DNA of 37,260 bases from NCBI GenBank assembly GCA_959022875.1, contig CAUFAM010000001.1, forward strand, positions 1 through 37,260. Direction: 5' to 3'. How positions within the stretch are numbered: the first letter of the stretch is position 1; each line of letters opens with the position of its first letter. The translations under genes and the position numbers were made by a program. The notes beneath the pieces were generated by a model. It ran no database searches and was not told where the DNA came from. It was given only the letters and a program-made list of their open reading frames with translations. Below are positions 16,501 through 25,469 of this stretch, piece by piece. This DNA comes from an uncultured Oscillospiraceae bacterium (GTDB lineage Bacteria; Bacillota; Clostridia; Oscillospirales; Oscillospiraceae).

Positions 16501-19500
16501 GTCGGCCACAGCGTCGCTGTAAGACTTCATGGCCGCGCCGAAGGGGATGATCCCGGCGGCAAAGGCGGCCAGATCATGGCTTCCATTGAAAAACTCCATG
16601 ACTCCGCCCGCCAGGGGAAGGGATTCTTGCAGCCTTGCCAGGGACTGGGCCGCCACTGCCGAGGCGGTGATAGCCCCGGTGTTGATGTCCGCCACGGCGT
16701 CTCCGTAGGACTTCATAGCCGCGCCGAAGGGGACAATACCCGTGGCAAAGGTGCCAAGGTCGTTGCCGCCATCAAAGAAGGTCATCACACCGCCCACATT
16801 GGGCAGATTGGTCTGAAGCTGGGCCAGGGACTGGGCGGCAACCGCAGAAGCCGTGATCGCCTCGGCGTTGATACCGGCCACGGCTTCCCCATAGGATTTC
16901 ATGGCCGCTCCAAAGGGCACAATGCCCTCCGAGAATTTACCGAGATCGTTTCCTCCCGTGAAGAACTCCATGACCCCGCCAACCTGCGGCAAAGCAGCCT
17001 GAAGTTTTGCCAACGACTGGGCGGCGACTCCAGATGCCTCCACGGCATCGGCGTTGATACCGGCCACGGCTTCCCCATAGGACTTCATGGCCGCGCCAAA
17101 GGAGATGACGCCCTCGGAGAATGTTTCAAGGTCGTTCCCGCCGGTGAAAAACTCCATGATGCCGCCCACGTTGGGCAGAGATGCTTGCAGCTCCGCCAGG
17201 GCCTGAGCCGCCACAGCCGAGGCGGAGACCGCGCCGGCGTCAATGCCGGAAACAGCGCCGCCATAGGCTTTCATGGCCAAGCCAAAGGAAAGAACTCCAT
17301 CCGCAAAAGCCCCAAGATCGTTTCCGCCGGTGAAGAATTCCAGCACCCCGCCCACATGGGGAAGAGACGCCTGAAGCGCGGAGAGGGCCTGGGCCGCGGT
17401 AATGGAGGCGGAAACAGCGCCCGCATCCAACCCGGTCACGGAATCGGCATAGGCTTTCATCCCTTCTCCGAAGGGGAGCAGACCGTTTGCGAAGGTCTCC
17501 AAGTCGTTGCCTCCGGTGAAGAAGTCTACCACTCCGCCGATATTGGGAAGGGAGGCTTGCAGCTCTGCCAGCGCCTTTGCCGCAGTGGCGGAAGCGGTCA
17601 CCGCTTCGCCATCCATGCCGGTCACGCTGTCGGAATAAGCCTTCATCGCCTCTCCAAAGGGAACCAACTGATCGCCAAAGGTCTCCAAATCGTTGTCGCC
17701 CGTGAAGAATGCGACCAGACCTCCGGTATTCGGAATGGTATTTGCCAGCTCCACCAGAGTTTTTCCGGCAATGGCCGAATTCGCAACCGCGTCGCTATCC
17801 AAACCGCTGACCGATTTTGAATAATTCTTCATGGAGACGCCAAAGGAGGCAAGCTGCGCTCCGAAGGTCGCCATATCGTTGTCGCCGGCAAAGAATGCGA
17901 CAGCGCCCCCCGTGTTCGGGAGCGTGGCCGCCAGTTCCGCCATGGCCTGCCCGGCGATGGCTGAGTTCTTAACCGCGTCCACATCCAGTCCGGTCACCGC
18001 GTCAGAGTAGGCTTTGATGGCCTCCCCAAAGGGGGCCAGCTGGTCGCCGAACGCGCTCATATCGTTGTCACCGGCAAAGAAAGCCACGGCTCCGCCTGTA
18101 TTGGGCAGGGTAGCCGCCATTTCCGCCATGGCCTTCCCCGCGATGGCGGCATTGTTTACCGCGTCGGCGTCCAGCCCTTTGATGCTTGCGGCAAACCGCA
18201 TCATGGACCCGCCGAAACCAACCAGCTGGTTTCCAAACTCGTCCATGTCATTTTCGCCGGTGAAGAACCCCGCGATGCCGCCGCAGTTCGGCAGGGTCGC
18301 CGCCATTTCGGCCAGTGTCTTTCCGGCAATCGCGGCCGTGCTGACCAAATTGCCGTCAAGGCCGGCAATGCTGTTGGAAAATTTCATCATCGCCTCACCG
18401 AAGGGGACAAGCTCCCCGGCAAAGGCGGACAGGGAAGAACCGCCCGTCAGCCAGGAGGTCAACCCTTCCAGCAGATCAGCGGCAGTAATCAGCAAAATCG
18501 CCTCGGTAAGCGCCTTTACACCATCCAGCATGGCGGCGTCAATGCCACGGGCTCCATCGATAAACGGCTGTACGTTGGTCATGAACGCCGCGAGATCGGC
18601 GCCGATCTGCGGGAACGAGGCGGATATGCCGCCCATAAACCCGCCGACAATACCGCCGATAAATCCGCCAATGGCGTTTCCGATGGTTTGCAGCAGCTTG
18701 CCGCCTTCCCCAATCAGCCAGTCGAGGCCGGGAATCTGCGCCAGGCCTCCAATGGCCGCCAGAACAACGGCAAGCTCCGCCATAACAACGCCCAGGCCAA
18801 GCACGCCCACCATTGCGGAGGGGATCAGCCCGGCCAATGCGCCGAGGGCCACCATAATGCCGCTGAGAAGCCCGATCCCAGCGGCGCCTTTCAGAAGGGC
18901 GTCAGTGTCGATGCTCCCCAGGGCGGATACGATTCCGGAGAAGAAGGACATCAGCAAATTGACCACCGACTGGATCAGTGTCGGCAGATTGCGCGCCAAG
19001 CCGTCGATGACTTCGATCAGGAACTGCATGATAGAATCCACGATCTGCGGCGTATAGGCCGCCAGCGCCGCAAGGACTCCGGCAATCAGCTCCAGAGCCC
19101 CGTTGGCAATCGCGGGCACACACTCCACCAGGACGTCCACCAGGGTGAGCACCAGCGCTTTGACCGCGTTTCCAATCGCCGGGGCGCCATTGGTGATGAC
19201 TCCGGCAAAGGCGATGACCGCCTCGCCCAGCTGTTGGGCAATCGCAGGGATTAGCGCGGCAATACCCGTGATAATGGACGTCAACCCGGCCACAATGATG
19301 GTCACGCCTGCCCCCAGGGAGGTAGCCAGGCCCGTGATGCCGACCGCGATGGCGGTGAGCCCAGTCCCAACCAGAAGAAGCCCCGCCCCAAGGCCGGCAA
19401 TGCCGACGCCAATCAAAGCAAACGCGCCGCCCAGCCCGAGAATGGTGGGGAGCAGCGGCGTGAGAAGCGCGCCGGCCGTCCCAATCACCGTAAAGGCTCC

Positions 19501-22500
19501 GGCAACGGTAATCAGCCCCTTGGCGATGGCCTCCCAGCTCATGCTTCCCAGGGTAAAGAGCACCGGGGTCAAAACCGCCAAAGCGCTTGCGGCTACCAGC
19601 ATAGCGGCGGAACCGGCCAGTGTTCCGTTCATAAAATTCAAACCGACCGCCAGCTCGGCCAGAGCGCCGCCCATGGCAACCAGGCTTTTCGCAATGGCCT
19701 CCCAGCTCATGCCCCCCATTTTTCCGAGGGCCTCCGCCAAGACATTCAGCGCCGCTCCAACTGTGACAAGCCCCGCGCCCGTGGTAATCAAGTTCTTCGG
19801 CATGGCTTTCATGGCGATCGCCACTTCCGCCAAGGCCCCGCCCATGGCCAGCAAGCCCTTCCCGATCTCCGCCAAAAACATGCCGCCGAAGTCCGCCATC
19901 GCAGAAGCAAATATCTTCATGGCCGCGCCGATCTCAATCATGGCAAGACCAGTGGAGATAAGCCCCTGTGCATTTCCAGTCAGTTTTGTGAATGCGGTAA
20001 TCTCCAAAAGGACAGCTCCAACAGAGCTCAGCCCCTTCACCAGCTCGCCCGCATTCATCTGCCCAAAATCCTTGCAGGCGGAGGCAAAGACCTTCATAGC
20101 GCTGGCCAGAACCAGAATCCCGGCCGCAGTAGCCATGGCGCCCTTGTTGACCTTAACCGTGTTCGTGAATAGAGAAACCTCCGCCATCAGAACGCCGACT
20201 CCGGTCAAGCCCTTTGCCACCCCGGCAAAGTCCAGCTGGGCCAGGTCGATACAGGCGGAGGCAAGCATTTTGATTGCGCCGGCAAACACCACCATCTGGG
20301 CGGACCCCTTGATGACGGAGCTGGAACCGCTCCCCAAAACTTTGGCCGCAGCCACCAGCGCGGTCATCAGCCCGGCGATCCCGGCAAGGGCCACGACCAT
20401 CTGCTCCGGCTCGATATCGGAGATTTTCTTCAGGGCGGAGGCCAGCAGAAGAACTGAGGTGGAAACGCCAATCATAGCCGCAGTGCCTTTAACGACACCC
20501 TTGACTTCTCCACTAATACGACTAAAGATGGCCATGGAAGCCATCAATTCCGCAAACAGTACGGTAATGGCGCCCAGAGAAGCGGTCAGCTTGCCGCTGT
20601 CAATCAGAGAAATGGTTACGATCGCGGCCGCCAGCACGGCAATAGCGGAGGCGATTTTCAGAAGGGTTCCAGCCTTCAGCTGGGTCTGATAGGCTTCAAA
20701 GCAGCCCCGCACCCCGTCCAAAATACCCTTTACATTGTCAAGAAGGCCGCCGACATCGTCGAAAGACTTTGTCAGGCTGTTCATGAACTTGGTGATGCCT
20801 ACCGCGATTCCGCCCAGAGAAATGCCGTTGAGTAAATCAATCACTCCGCTGAAATCAGCGTTGCCAATGGCGTCTATCAGCGTGGCGGACAAGCCGCCGA
20901 GCACGCCGATGATTCCGCTGGCAATGGTTTTCACGCCGTTGAACAGGCTCTGAAGCATTTGCAGGAATTTGCTGTTTCCAACGGCGGAATCCATGGTATT
21001 TACCGCATCGTCCACCCCAAATCCCAGGCCGCCGACTGCGTCGATCACCTGGCCGATTCGGGTCTGGATGCGGCCGAGAAGCGCCTGGAACGCCTCGAAG
21101 CCGGGGATGGCAAAGACGTCGCCGAGAAACCCGATAAAGGTTTGGATTCCTGATACAACGAAACCCAGAGCATCCGCGATACCCTGGGCCACTTTACTGA
21201 AGACTTTACCTTTCTTTGCCGCGTCGTTGATGCCGGTCAGAAAATCGCCAATCGCGGCGGTCACCGTAAGAAGACCATCTGCTAGGGACCCTATGCCTCC
21301 AGCCATAGGCATGACCGCGTTGACCACCGCCATAATTGCCTGACGGCCCAAATCCAGCATGGAAAAGAGCCCTTTGAAGGTCCGCTGCAATTTATCCGCT
21401 GTTTCATCCGAAATCGTCAACCGCTCGGAAAAGCTCCGCAGCGTCTCCGTCAGCGCGTAGAGCTGGTCGGAAGTGGCGGGCGGAAAAATATCGCGGAACG
21501 CATCCTTGATCGGGGCGATAACGCTTACCAATCCCTTGGCCGCGTTCCAGACCGACTGGATCAGGTTCTCCCGGCCGGAGGGGCGCAGAATCTTCTCCGT
21601 AAACTCATCCATGGAGACGGAGCCATCCCGAAGACTGTCGGCCAGCGTTTCGATCTGCTCCACCATCTCCGAGGTGTATCCGGCGGCCTTGCGCTCCTCC
21701 TGGGACATGCCGGACATCTTTCCCTGGAGATGATAGACCGCCTCGGACAAGGTTTCAGAGGAGATTACTCCATCCTTCAACCCCTGCTTCAGCGCGTCAG
21801 TAAAGCTGTCCGAATCCGCTACCAGCTGGTCAAAGGCGTCGCCGCTCTCTCTGGCGACTGCTTGGATCGACTCTATAAAACCCGCTTCATCGGCAATTCC
21901 CTGATCCAGCAGCTGTTTCCAGCCGGAACTCAAGCCGCCGCTGAGCAGTTCGTTTCTCGCCTGGGCGGACTCGCCGATGATGCCGCCGATGGTGTTGAAT
22001 ACTTCCGTCAACAGCGCTTTTGCCTCGTCAAAGTCGCCAACCAGAATCTCCCACGTCTCGGTCCATCCCGACTGGGCGCTCTCCTTCAAGGTGTCCCATA
22101 GCTGGGTAAAGGTTTTCACCTTCGTAGCGGCGTCCTCTGCCGTCTGTGCCATCTGGGCAATTTCCTTTGCCTGGGCCTCCGTAAAGCCCTGCTGCATCAG
22201 ATCCGCCTCGGTATATGCGCCGGCAAACTGCTTCAGGGTCTCCGTGAGGACTTCCGTGGTGAGCCACTCGCCCCTGGTAAGGGATTCCCGGAAGGAACCA
22301 TACATATTGATGGCATTCTGGGCTCCGGTGCCCAGCAGCTCGGATGTGCGGACCAGGGCGTCCTGGAACACCTTGCCGCCCATGCCCGCGTTGACCACCG
22401 AGTTCCAGTCCATCAGGGACACTCTGCCTGCGGCCAGCGCCTGGGAGAGCTGATACATGGCTGTGGACGCCTGCTGGGAGGTGGAGCCGGAAATGGCGGC

Positions 22501-23055
22501 CAGGTTCGCGATACCCTTGATGGAGTCAACGGATGTCTGAAGTTTTACACCAGCCGCGGTAAACGTGCCGATGTTCCGGGTCATTTCCGTGAAGTTGTAG
22601 ATCGTCTTGTCCGCGTAGGTGTTCAGCTCATCCAGCGCCCGGTTCACCTGCTGAAGATTGGCCCCTTCGTGCTGGGTGTTCGCCAGCATGGTCTGCACCG
22701 CTCCGATCTGGGTCTCATACTCCTGAAAACCGGTTTTGATGGGGTCGATTGTAAGGGCGGACACAAGCCGTTTTTCCGTGTTCAGGGCTGAATTTGTAAT
22801 GTTGGAAAGGGTCGTCATGGCAACGACTTCAAGCGCCGAGAATTTCGCCCGAACCGTCTCGACGGAGCTGCTAAGGGCGGACATATTGCACTTCTTAGCA
22901 GCGTCGCCCAGGTTTTCAAGTCCCTTGGCAGCACCGTCCAGATCCAAACCCTGCTTGAGTTTGTCGAGTGTCGACAGACTGGTCTGCACATTCCGCTCAA
23001 ACTGTCTGTTGTCAAATCGCATCTCGACGATTCTCTCGTCGATGGTCCTGCTCAT
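13528..23055 (-). CDS. Tape measure protein, 3175 residues
   Basis: One open frame of 9.5 kb, the largest gene in the window. The ATG at 23055 (MSRTIDERIVEMRF) has AAGGAGG 10 bases upstream and overlaps the upstream stop as ATGA. Order of parts: an N-terminal phage tail tape measure domain with Thr/Ser-rich coiled coil (about 1-330), a helical region, then a long hydrophobic section of related GLxAMGGALAELA blocks (about 800-1500), thirteen tandem 62-residue repeats, a coiled-coil section with three 58-residue repeats, and a C-terminal amphipathic end. Tape measures set tail length at about 0.15 nm per residue, which predicts a tail near 475 nm, unusually long. Hydrophobic segments may enter the host membrane during DNA delivery. 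Confidence 0.95.
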   Translation of the reverse strand: MSRTIDERIVEMRFDNRQFERNVQTSLSTLDKLKQGLDLDGAAKGLENLGDAAKKCNMSALSSSVETVRAKFSALEVVAMTTLSNITNSALNTEKRLVSALTIDPIKTGFQEYETQIGAVQTMLANTQHEGANLQQVNRALDELNTYADKTIYNFTEMTRNIGTFTAAGVKLQTSVDSIKGIANLAAISGSTSQQASTAMYQLSQALAAGRVSLMDWNSVVNAGMGGKVFQDALVRTSELLGTGAQNAINMYGSFRESLTRGEWLTTEVLTETLKQFAGAYTEADLMQQGFTEAQAKEIAQMAQTAEDAATKVKTFTQLWDTLKESAQSGWTETWEILVGDFDEAKALLTEVFNTIGGIIGESAQARNELLSGGLSSGWKQLLDQGIADEAGFIESIQAVARESGDAFDQLVADSDSFTDALKQGLKDGVISSETLSEAVYHLQGKMSGMSQEERKAAGYTSEMVEQIETLADSLRDGSVSMDEFTEKILRPSGRENLIQSVWNAAKGLVSVIAPIKDAFRDIFPPATSDQLYALTETLRSFSERLTISDETADKLQRTFKGLFSMLDLGRQAIMAVVNAVMPMAGGIGSLADGLLTVTAAIGDFLTGINDAAKKGKVFSKVAQGIADALGFVVSGIQTFIGFLGDVFAIPGFEAFQALLGRIQTRIGQVIDAVGGLGFGVDDAVNTMDSAVGNSKFLQMLQSLFNGVKTIASGIIGVLGGLSATLIDAIGNADFSGVIDLLNGISLGGIAVGITKFMNSLTKSFDDVGGLLDNVKGILDGVRGCFEAYQTQLKAGTLLKIASAIAVLAAAIVTISLIDSGKLTASLGAITVLFAELMASMAIFSRISGEVKGVVKGTAAMIGVSTSVLLLASALKKISDIEPEQMVVALAGIAGLMTALVAAAKVLGSGSSSVIKGSAQMVVFAGAIKMLASACIDLAQLDFAGVAKGLTGVGVLMAEVSLFTNTVKVNKGAMATAAGILVLASAMKVFASACKDFGQMNAGELVKGLSSVGAVLLEITAFTKLTGNAQGLISTGLAMIEIGAAMKIFASAMADFGGMFLAEIGKGLLAMGGALAEVAIAMKAMPKNLITTGAGLVTVGAALNVLAEALGKMGGMSWEAIAKSLVAMGGALAELAVGLNFMNGTLAGSAAMLVAASALAVLTPVLFTLGSMSWEAIAKGLITVAGAFTVIGTAGALLTPLLPTILGLGGAFALIGVGIAGLGAGLLLVGTGLTAIAVGITGLATSLGAGVTIIVAGLTSIITGIAALIPAIAQQLGEAVIAFAGVITNGAPAIGNAVKALVLTLVDVLVECVPAIANGALELIAGVLAALAAYTPQIVDSIMQFLIEVIDGLARNLPTLIQSVVNLLMSFFSGIVSALGSIDTDALLKGAAGIGLLSGIMVALGALAGLIPSAMVGVLGLGVVMAELAVVLAAIGGLAQIPGLDWLIGEGGKLLQTIGNAIGGFIGGIVGGFMGGISASFPQIGADLAAFMTNVQPFIDGARGIDAAMLDGVKALTEAILLITAADLLEGLTSWLTGGSSLSAFAGELVPFGEAMMKFSNSIAGLDGNLVSTAAIAGKTLAEMAATLPNCGGIAGFFTGENDMDEFGNQLVGFGGSMMRFAASIKGLDADAVNNAAIAGKAMAEMAATLPNTGGAVAFFAGDNDMSAFGDQLAPFGEAIKAYSDAVTGLDVDAVKNSAIAGQAMAELAATLPNTGGAVAFFAGDNDMATFGAQLASFGVSMKNYSKSVSGLDSDAVANSAIAGKTLVELANTIPNTGGLVAFFTGDNDLETFGDQLVPFGEAMKAYSDSVTGMDGEAVTASATAAKALAELQASLPNIGGVVDFFTGGNDLETFANGLLPFGEGMKAYADSVTGLDAGAVSASITAAQALSALQASLPHVGGVLEFFTGGNDLGAFADGVLSFGLAMKAYGGAVSGIDAGAVSASAVAAQALAELQASLPNVGGIMEFFTGGNDLETFSEGVISFGAAMKSYGEAVAGINADAVEASGVAAQSLAKLQAALPQVGGVMEFFTGGNDLGKFSEGIVPFGAAMKSYGEAVAGINAEAITASAVAAQSLAQLQTNLPNVGGVMTFFDGGNDLGTFATGIVPFGAAMKSYGDAVADINTGAITASAVAAQSLARLQESLPLAGGVMEFFNGSHDLAAFAAGIIPFGAAMKSYSDAVADINPTAVESSASAGQALVELANTLPNTGGLLSFFTGGTDLTAFGDDLTAFGADLAAYAEAIKDVKPEAVTASANAASALSNLATGLPDSSLFDQWFGGDQTLASFGADISKFGASMKDYYNEISGIDLGKLSDVITQVWDLIELAEGVNGVNTSGLTKFADSMKKMGDAGISGFTDAFYNCGGTVNSAVVSMLTSVRGSITSNIPVASSVMETLVESMADIVDKKVVVIESAVEGMMRNLAVSILSSSGAVKTAAGTVASAAVSQINSMKPEFETAGENAGQGFVKGIRSKFSASSSAGRSLGLAALNAAKKALDSHSPSREFIYLGENIGEGLAIGVDNSIVPAAQATSDMIGEVIAVSNKGIDAWKDWVDEKTYYDELSLKDQLAGWENLQKQYKAGSEERKQIDREVYQLQNELVASTYQASLDWIEEEKYYNRLSTEEELAAYERMQSRYMEGSEERKKIDREVYTLRNQLVDESYQNSMDWIEKEKNYGRMSLADELAAYKRVQSRYAAGSKEREEMDLKVYQLEQKIYEAQKQYIADVQSVQESANQKRIQLEQEYANKVRSVNEQLERDIQSLNDQYQNAVESRTNSLYQSYGLFDEVTKKETVSSDTLMKNLEGQVQEFGEWQDILGQLSARGVDADLISELQEMGPSAIEEIRALNSMSDDELEKYVSLWSVKHAQAREQATSELEGLRVETQEQIAQLRADAEAELEEYRITWQEELSQLEEDTANQLASLRQEFAENVGLIKKDTEAEMREMTEAATKILKEAGWTETGQQIPAGLAEGVSLSKSAFLDELTSMALAGVEAVKSTLKINSPSRVFRELRNFTGLGFVTGLADYAKKSYAAGANVAEYAADGLSNAMSIAAELLSGDMDAQPTIRPVLDLSDVMRGADELNSLFYPQRTIGLAGQASLAFAESGRSGGTVVNVDNGDIVEELRALRSEMAEMTERMERMRVVLDTGTLVGEMAGPMDNALGQRVTRRGRGN
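14878..15399 (-). repeat. Three 58-residue coiled-coil repeats in the tape measure
   Basis: Three consecutive 174-bp units encode the pattern DWxxEKxYYxxLSxxxELAAYE, then GSEERKxIDREVY. The copies differ at many third positions, so the repeat is old and maintained at protein level. It marks the start of the charged coiled-coil section. Confidence 0.75.
16036..18456 (-). repeat. Thirteen exact-length 62-residue tape measure repeats
   Basis: Tandem units of 186 bp, each FFxGxxDLxxFxxxLxxFG, then MKxY, AxAxxxLAxL and LPNxGG. From the second unit (aromatic pair at 18262-18267) to the thirteenth (16216-16221) the spacing is exactly 11 x 186 bp, so no unit has gained or lost a codon. Sequence divergence is moderate and highest in the terminal units. 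Gain or loss of units would change tail length by about 9 nm each. Confidence 0.9.
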
Positions 23056-23429
23056 GACCGTGTGACCTCCTTCCATGCGTAATCTGCGATCTGGTCAAAA
23101 ATAGGCTGGATAGCAGGGTTGATGTAATCTCTTCCCTGTACCCAGCCTCCGGTCCCAGTGCCATGTCCGTATTGCAGGATAATGGCAATGGGAACTCCAT
23201 TTTGAACATTTGAATTGTGAAACGAGATGGTGACGGTGTTGTCCCTGTTGGTAATTTTGTAATACCAGGACGCGGCCGTCTCTCCGGAGTCAACAGGCGT
23301 TGCAGACGCAAGGGCGGCCACGCCTTCCCGGCCAAACTTGTCCAGATCGCCGAGATGAACCGTCTCCTTTGCTCTTTCCAGAAATCGGGTCAGCTTGGAA
23401 AAATCGCCCTTGTGTCTGAAACGAATCAC
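23052..23429 (-). CDS. HK97 gp10-like tail completion/joining protein
   Basis: 125 residues from a GTG start with GGGAGGAG 6 bases upstream. The pattern ATPVDSGETAASWYY, then ISFHN and QYGHGTGTGGWVQGRDYINPAI is that of the HK97 gp10 family, small proteins that complete the head-tail or tail-tube interface. In most siphoviruses this gene lies between the head connectors and the tail terminator. Here it sits directly upstream of the tape measure, with a 4-base overlap. I am confident of the family and less so of the exact role in this position. Confidence 0.8.
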   Translation of the reverse strand: MIRFRHKGDFSKLTRFLERAKETVHLGDLDKFGREGVAALASATPVDSGETAASWYYKITNRDNTVTISFHNSNVQNGVPIAIILQYGHGTGTGGWVQGRDYINPAIQPIFDQIADYAWKEVTRS

Positions 23430-23444
23430 TGCCGTCTCCTCCCA

Positions 23445-23753
23445 TCATTCCGTTTTCTTCGGCCAGTTCTTGAATGCCTCAATCAATTTGTCGTAGCCCA
23501 CCATGGCCGCGTAGGCGGACAGAAGCCCGACCACGACAGCCGCAAATACCAGATACCAGGTAATTGCAATCCCTTTGATTTGTGCATAGGCGGCGCCGGC
23601 GGCCAGTGTCAGCGCCTCCGACACCATAAGCGCAAGGAAATTTGTGGGAATCTTGTCCCAGGTCACAGTCTTAACCACCTGGACAATGATGTTGGTCAGG
23701 ATCGTAACCCCGCCAATAATCATCAGCAGCGTCGAAATGATTTCCGCGTTCAT
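23445..23753 (-). CDS. Holin
   Basis: 102 residues with three hydrophobic segments (about 5-27, 39-58 and 62-87; for example LLMIIGGVTILTNIIVQVV) and a short charged C-terminus (KNWPKKTE). The ATG follows AGGAGG by 6 bases. Size, topology and position directly after the endolysin and a second membrane protein fit the holins of clostridial phages, which form the membrane hole that releases or triggers the endolysin. The ITWYLVF and AMVGYDKL blocks are familiar from proteins labelled holin in gut Clostridia. Confidence 0.8.
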   Translation of the reverse strand: MNAEIISTLLMIIGGVTILTNIIVQVVKTVTWDKIPTNFLALMVSEALTLAAGAAYAQIKGIAITWYLVFAAVVVGLLSAYAAMVGYDKLIEAFKNWPKKTE

Positions 23754-23764
23754 ACGCTTCCTCC

Positions 23765-24118
23765 TTAAATTGCCGGGCTCTCCACAGAGCCAACCGGTGT
23801 CTGCGAAACATTTACATTGAAATTGGACGCCTTCGCCGTTTCAAAAGTGATTCCGCCCTCCCGGTGGTCGGACTTGCACAGGTTCAGATAGAAACTGCAC
23901 ACCACGCCATGGGCCGTCCAGGGCAGACCGACCATAGCGCCGATCCAGGGCAACGCTCCCATATACCCCTTATAGACACAGTAGAAGGCCAATAAAAAAC
24001 CGCCGATGGTCACGATCCACAACAGCGGACGGATATCGGCGATCATCCATTTTGAAAACTGCGAAAGGTCAGGTTTTCTTCCAGATTTGCCTCTGGTCCG
24101 GCTTCGCCTGCTTTTCAT
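23765..24118 (-). CDS. Two-helix membrane protein of the lysis cassette
   Basis: 117 residues. A very basic N-terminus (KSRRSRTRGKSGRK) is followed by two membrane segments (about 31-54 and 56-78) and a soluble, Asn- and Ser-rich tail (KASNFNVNVSQTPVGS). The ATG shares its A with the endolysin stop (TGATG), so the two genes are translationally coupled. Position between endolysin and holin suggests a second holin, an antiholin or a small membrane chaperone for the endolysin. No family is recognised; the role is by context. Confidence 0.65.
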   Translation of the reverse strand: MKSRRSRTRGKSGRKPDLSQFSKWMIADIRPLLWIVTIGGFLLAFYCVYKGYMGALPWIGAMVGLPWTAHGVVCSFYLNLCKSDHREGGITFETAKASNFNVNVSQTPVGSVESPAI

Positions 24119-25464
24119 CACGCAAGCCCCGCCATCTGCGCAAAGCGGTAGAAGAGCTGGGCCGCCTGCTCTCTTGTCAGACCGGACGGCCACATCATGT
24201 TCGGCTTGCCGTCAACCGCGGTGCCGTTCCCGGCAAAGAGCCCCACACTTTCAGCCCAAACCCGGGCCTCTTCCGACCAATCGCCGCAGTTGTTGTTCTG
24301 AAGACCCTTAAGGTAATTCGTCATGGCCGCGCCGAACATCTCATTGAATTTCGCCTGATCCATATCGTCGTCCTCCTCCGGTACGATAGAATAGTCGGGG
24401 CGGCCGTAGCCGCCGATCTTGTTGTATCCCAGGGGGTAGCTCTTATCCCGGACACAGCCGCCGTTTTCCACGACGCCGGCCGCGGAGCTGGTGTTCCCCT
24501 CGATGGTGTAGACCCGCCCGCCAGACACCTTCTCCACGATACCAGTGTGGTAGAACGACTTGCCGCCGTCCTTCGTAAAGAAGATCTGGTCGCCAGGCTG
24601 GGGACCTCCGGTGTAAAACCGTCCCTTCTGCTTATAGTAGTTGGCGGAACCGGTGCACCCTGCCCCCACGCCGTTCTTTGCCTGGCAGAGCAGCTTCAAC
24701 GCCAGCTCCAGACCAAACGTGTGGATGTGGCACCAGTCCACAAAGATGTCGCACCAGGAATAGCCGTTCTTCCTTCCGTTATAAACGACCCCCAGCGCAT
24801 CCAGATCCCTGGCATACTTGTTCCAGTTTTTATCTCCGGCATTGGCCGTCTTATGATCGAGCTGGGCATTGGTTTCTTTCTCGATATAGCCGATCTCGGC
24901 TCTGGCCGTGGCTAGCACGCGCTCCACAGCCGGCAGCATCGTTGTAGAAGACATCGTTTCACCTCTTTCTGCAAATTGGTCGTAATACTTCTGCCCGTAA
25001 GCGGCCCGTCTGGCCTTGGCCGTCTCGCTCTGGTCTGCGGGGCGCTCAAACTGTACCAGCGCGGCGTCGGAGGCCGCCCGGACAGATGCGGCGGTCTTCA
25101 AGATGTTGACCAGAGATGGATAGCTCTCGGTCAGTTCCTTCCAGAGAAAATCCAGCTGCATCTCCAAATCCCCGATGCTCTTGCCGCGGCTCAGGGCAAA
25201 GACGAGCAGCTTTTGCTTCCGGCTCCAGAATGTCCACTGGGCAAGGCCATATCCGGCGCTGTCGTGGACAAAATCCTGATAGATTCTGGCGTCCACCTGG
25301 GCGGTATAGTCCGCGTCGGACAATCCCAGCTTCTTTTCACAGGTGTTCTGGAGATTGTCCGGCTTCAGGCCGCTCTCGGCATAGAGATTCCCCATCAGTC
25401 CAGCCGCTCCGCAATCCGAGAGGCCTTTCTTCTTGAAGAAACTCCAAATCACTGCTTCGGACAT
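24118..25464 (-). CDS. Modular endolysin: tail-lysozyme, CHAP and SLH-like domains
   Basis: 448 residues. The ATG at 25464 is preferred because GAGAGG is 9 bases upstream; two closer ATGs touch the ribosome site. Residues 1-165 form a phage tail lysozyme domain (GAAGLMGNLYAESGL with probable catalytic Glu30, YGLAQWTFWSRK). Residues 172-360 form a CHAP amidase/peptidase domain, with Cys238 in SWCDIFVDWC, His306 in FYHTGIV and the Glu/Asn of IEGNTS. Residues 395-446 look like one S-layer homology repeat (WSEEARVWAESVGLFAGNG, TREQAAQLFYRFA), a cell-wall anchor. It should cut both glycan and peptide bonds of peptidoglycan. The gene lies inside the tail module, before two membrane proteins, and carries an internal start site. 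Confidence 0.9.
   Translation of the reverse strand: MSEAVIWSFFKKKGLSDCGAAGLMGNLYAESGLKPDNLQNTCEKKLGLSDADYTAQVDARIYQDFVHDSAGYGLAQWTFWSRKQKLLVFALSRGKSIGDLEMQLDFLWKELTESYPSLVNILKTAASVRAASDAALVQFERPADQSETAKARRAAYGQKYYDQFAERGETMSSTTMLPAVERVLATARAEIGYIEKETNAQLDHKTANAGDKNWNKYARDLDALGVVYNGRKNGYSWCDIFVDWCHIHTFGLELALKLLCQAKNGVGAGCTGSANYYKQKGRFYTGGPQPGDQIFFTKDGGKSFYHTGIVEKVSGGRVYTIEGNTSSAAGVVENGGCVRDKSYPLGYNKIGGYGRPDYSIVPEEDDDMDQAKFNEMFGAAMTNYLKGLQNNNCGDWSEEARVWAESVGLFAGNGTAVDGKPNMMWPSGLTREQAAQLFYRFAQMAGLA
24952..24966 (-). promoter_or_regulatory. Internal ribosome binding site in the endolysin gene
   Basis: AAAGAGGTG precedes ATG (24952-24954, codon 171) by 5 bases, exactly at the linker between the lysozyme and CHAP domains. 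Starting here would give a separate 278-residue CHAP-SLH protein. Dual-start endolysins are known in Gram-positive phages. Confidence 0.55.
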
Positions 25465-25469
25465 GTGCA

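Noticed and set aside
16036..18456. CRISPR-like regular repeats
   Set aside because: The 186-bp periodicity is coding: all units are in frame in the tape measure and diverge at third positions, with no short identical repeats and unique spacers.
4254..21343. Very long plus-strand frames opposite the adhesin, fibre and tape measure genes
   Set aside because: They are antisense shadows of GC-rich, repetitive minus-strand genes, with unlikely composition (Ala, Arg, Pro, His-rich) and no ribosome sites or family features.
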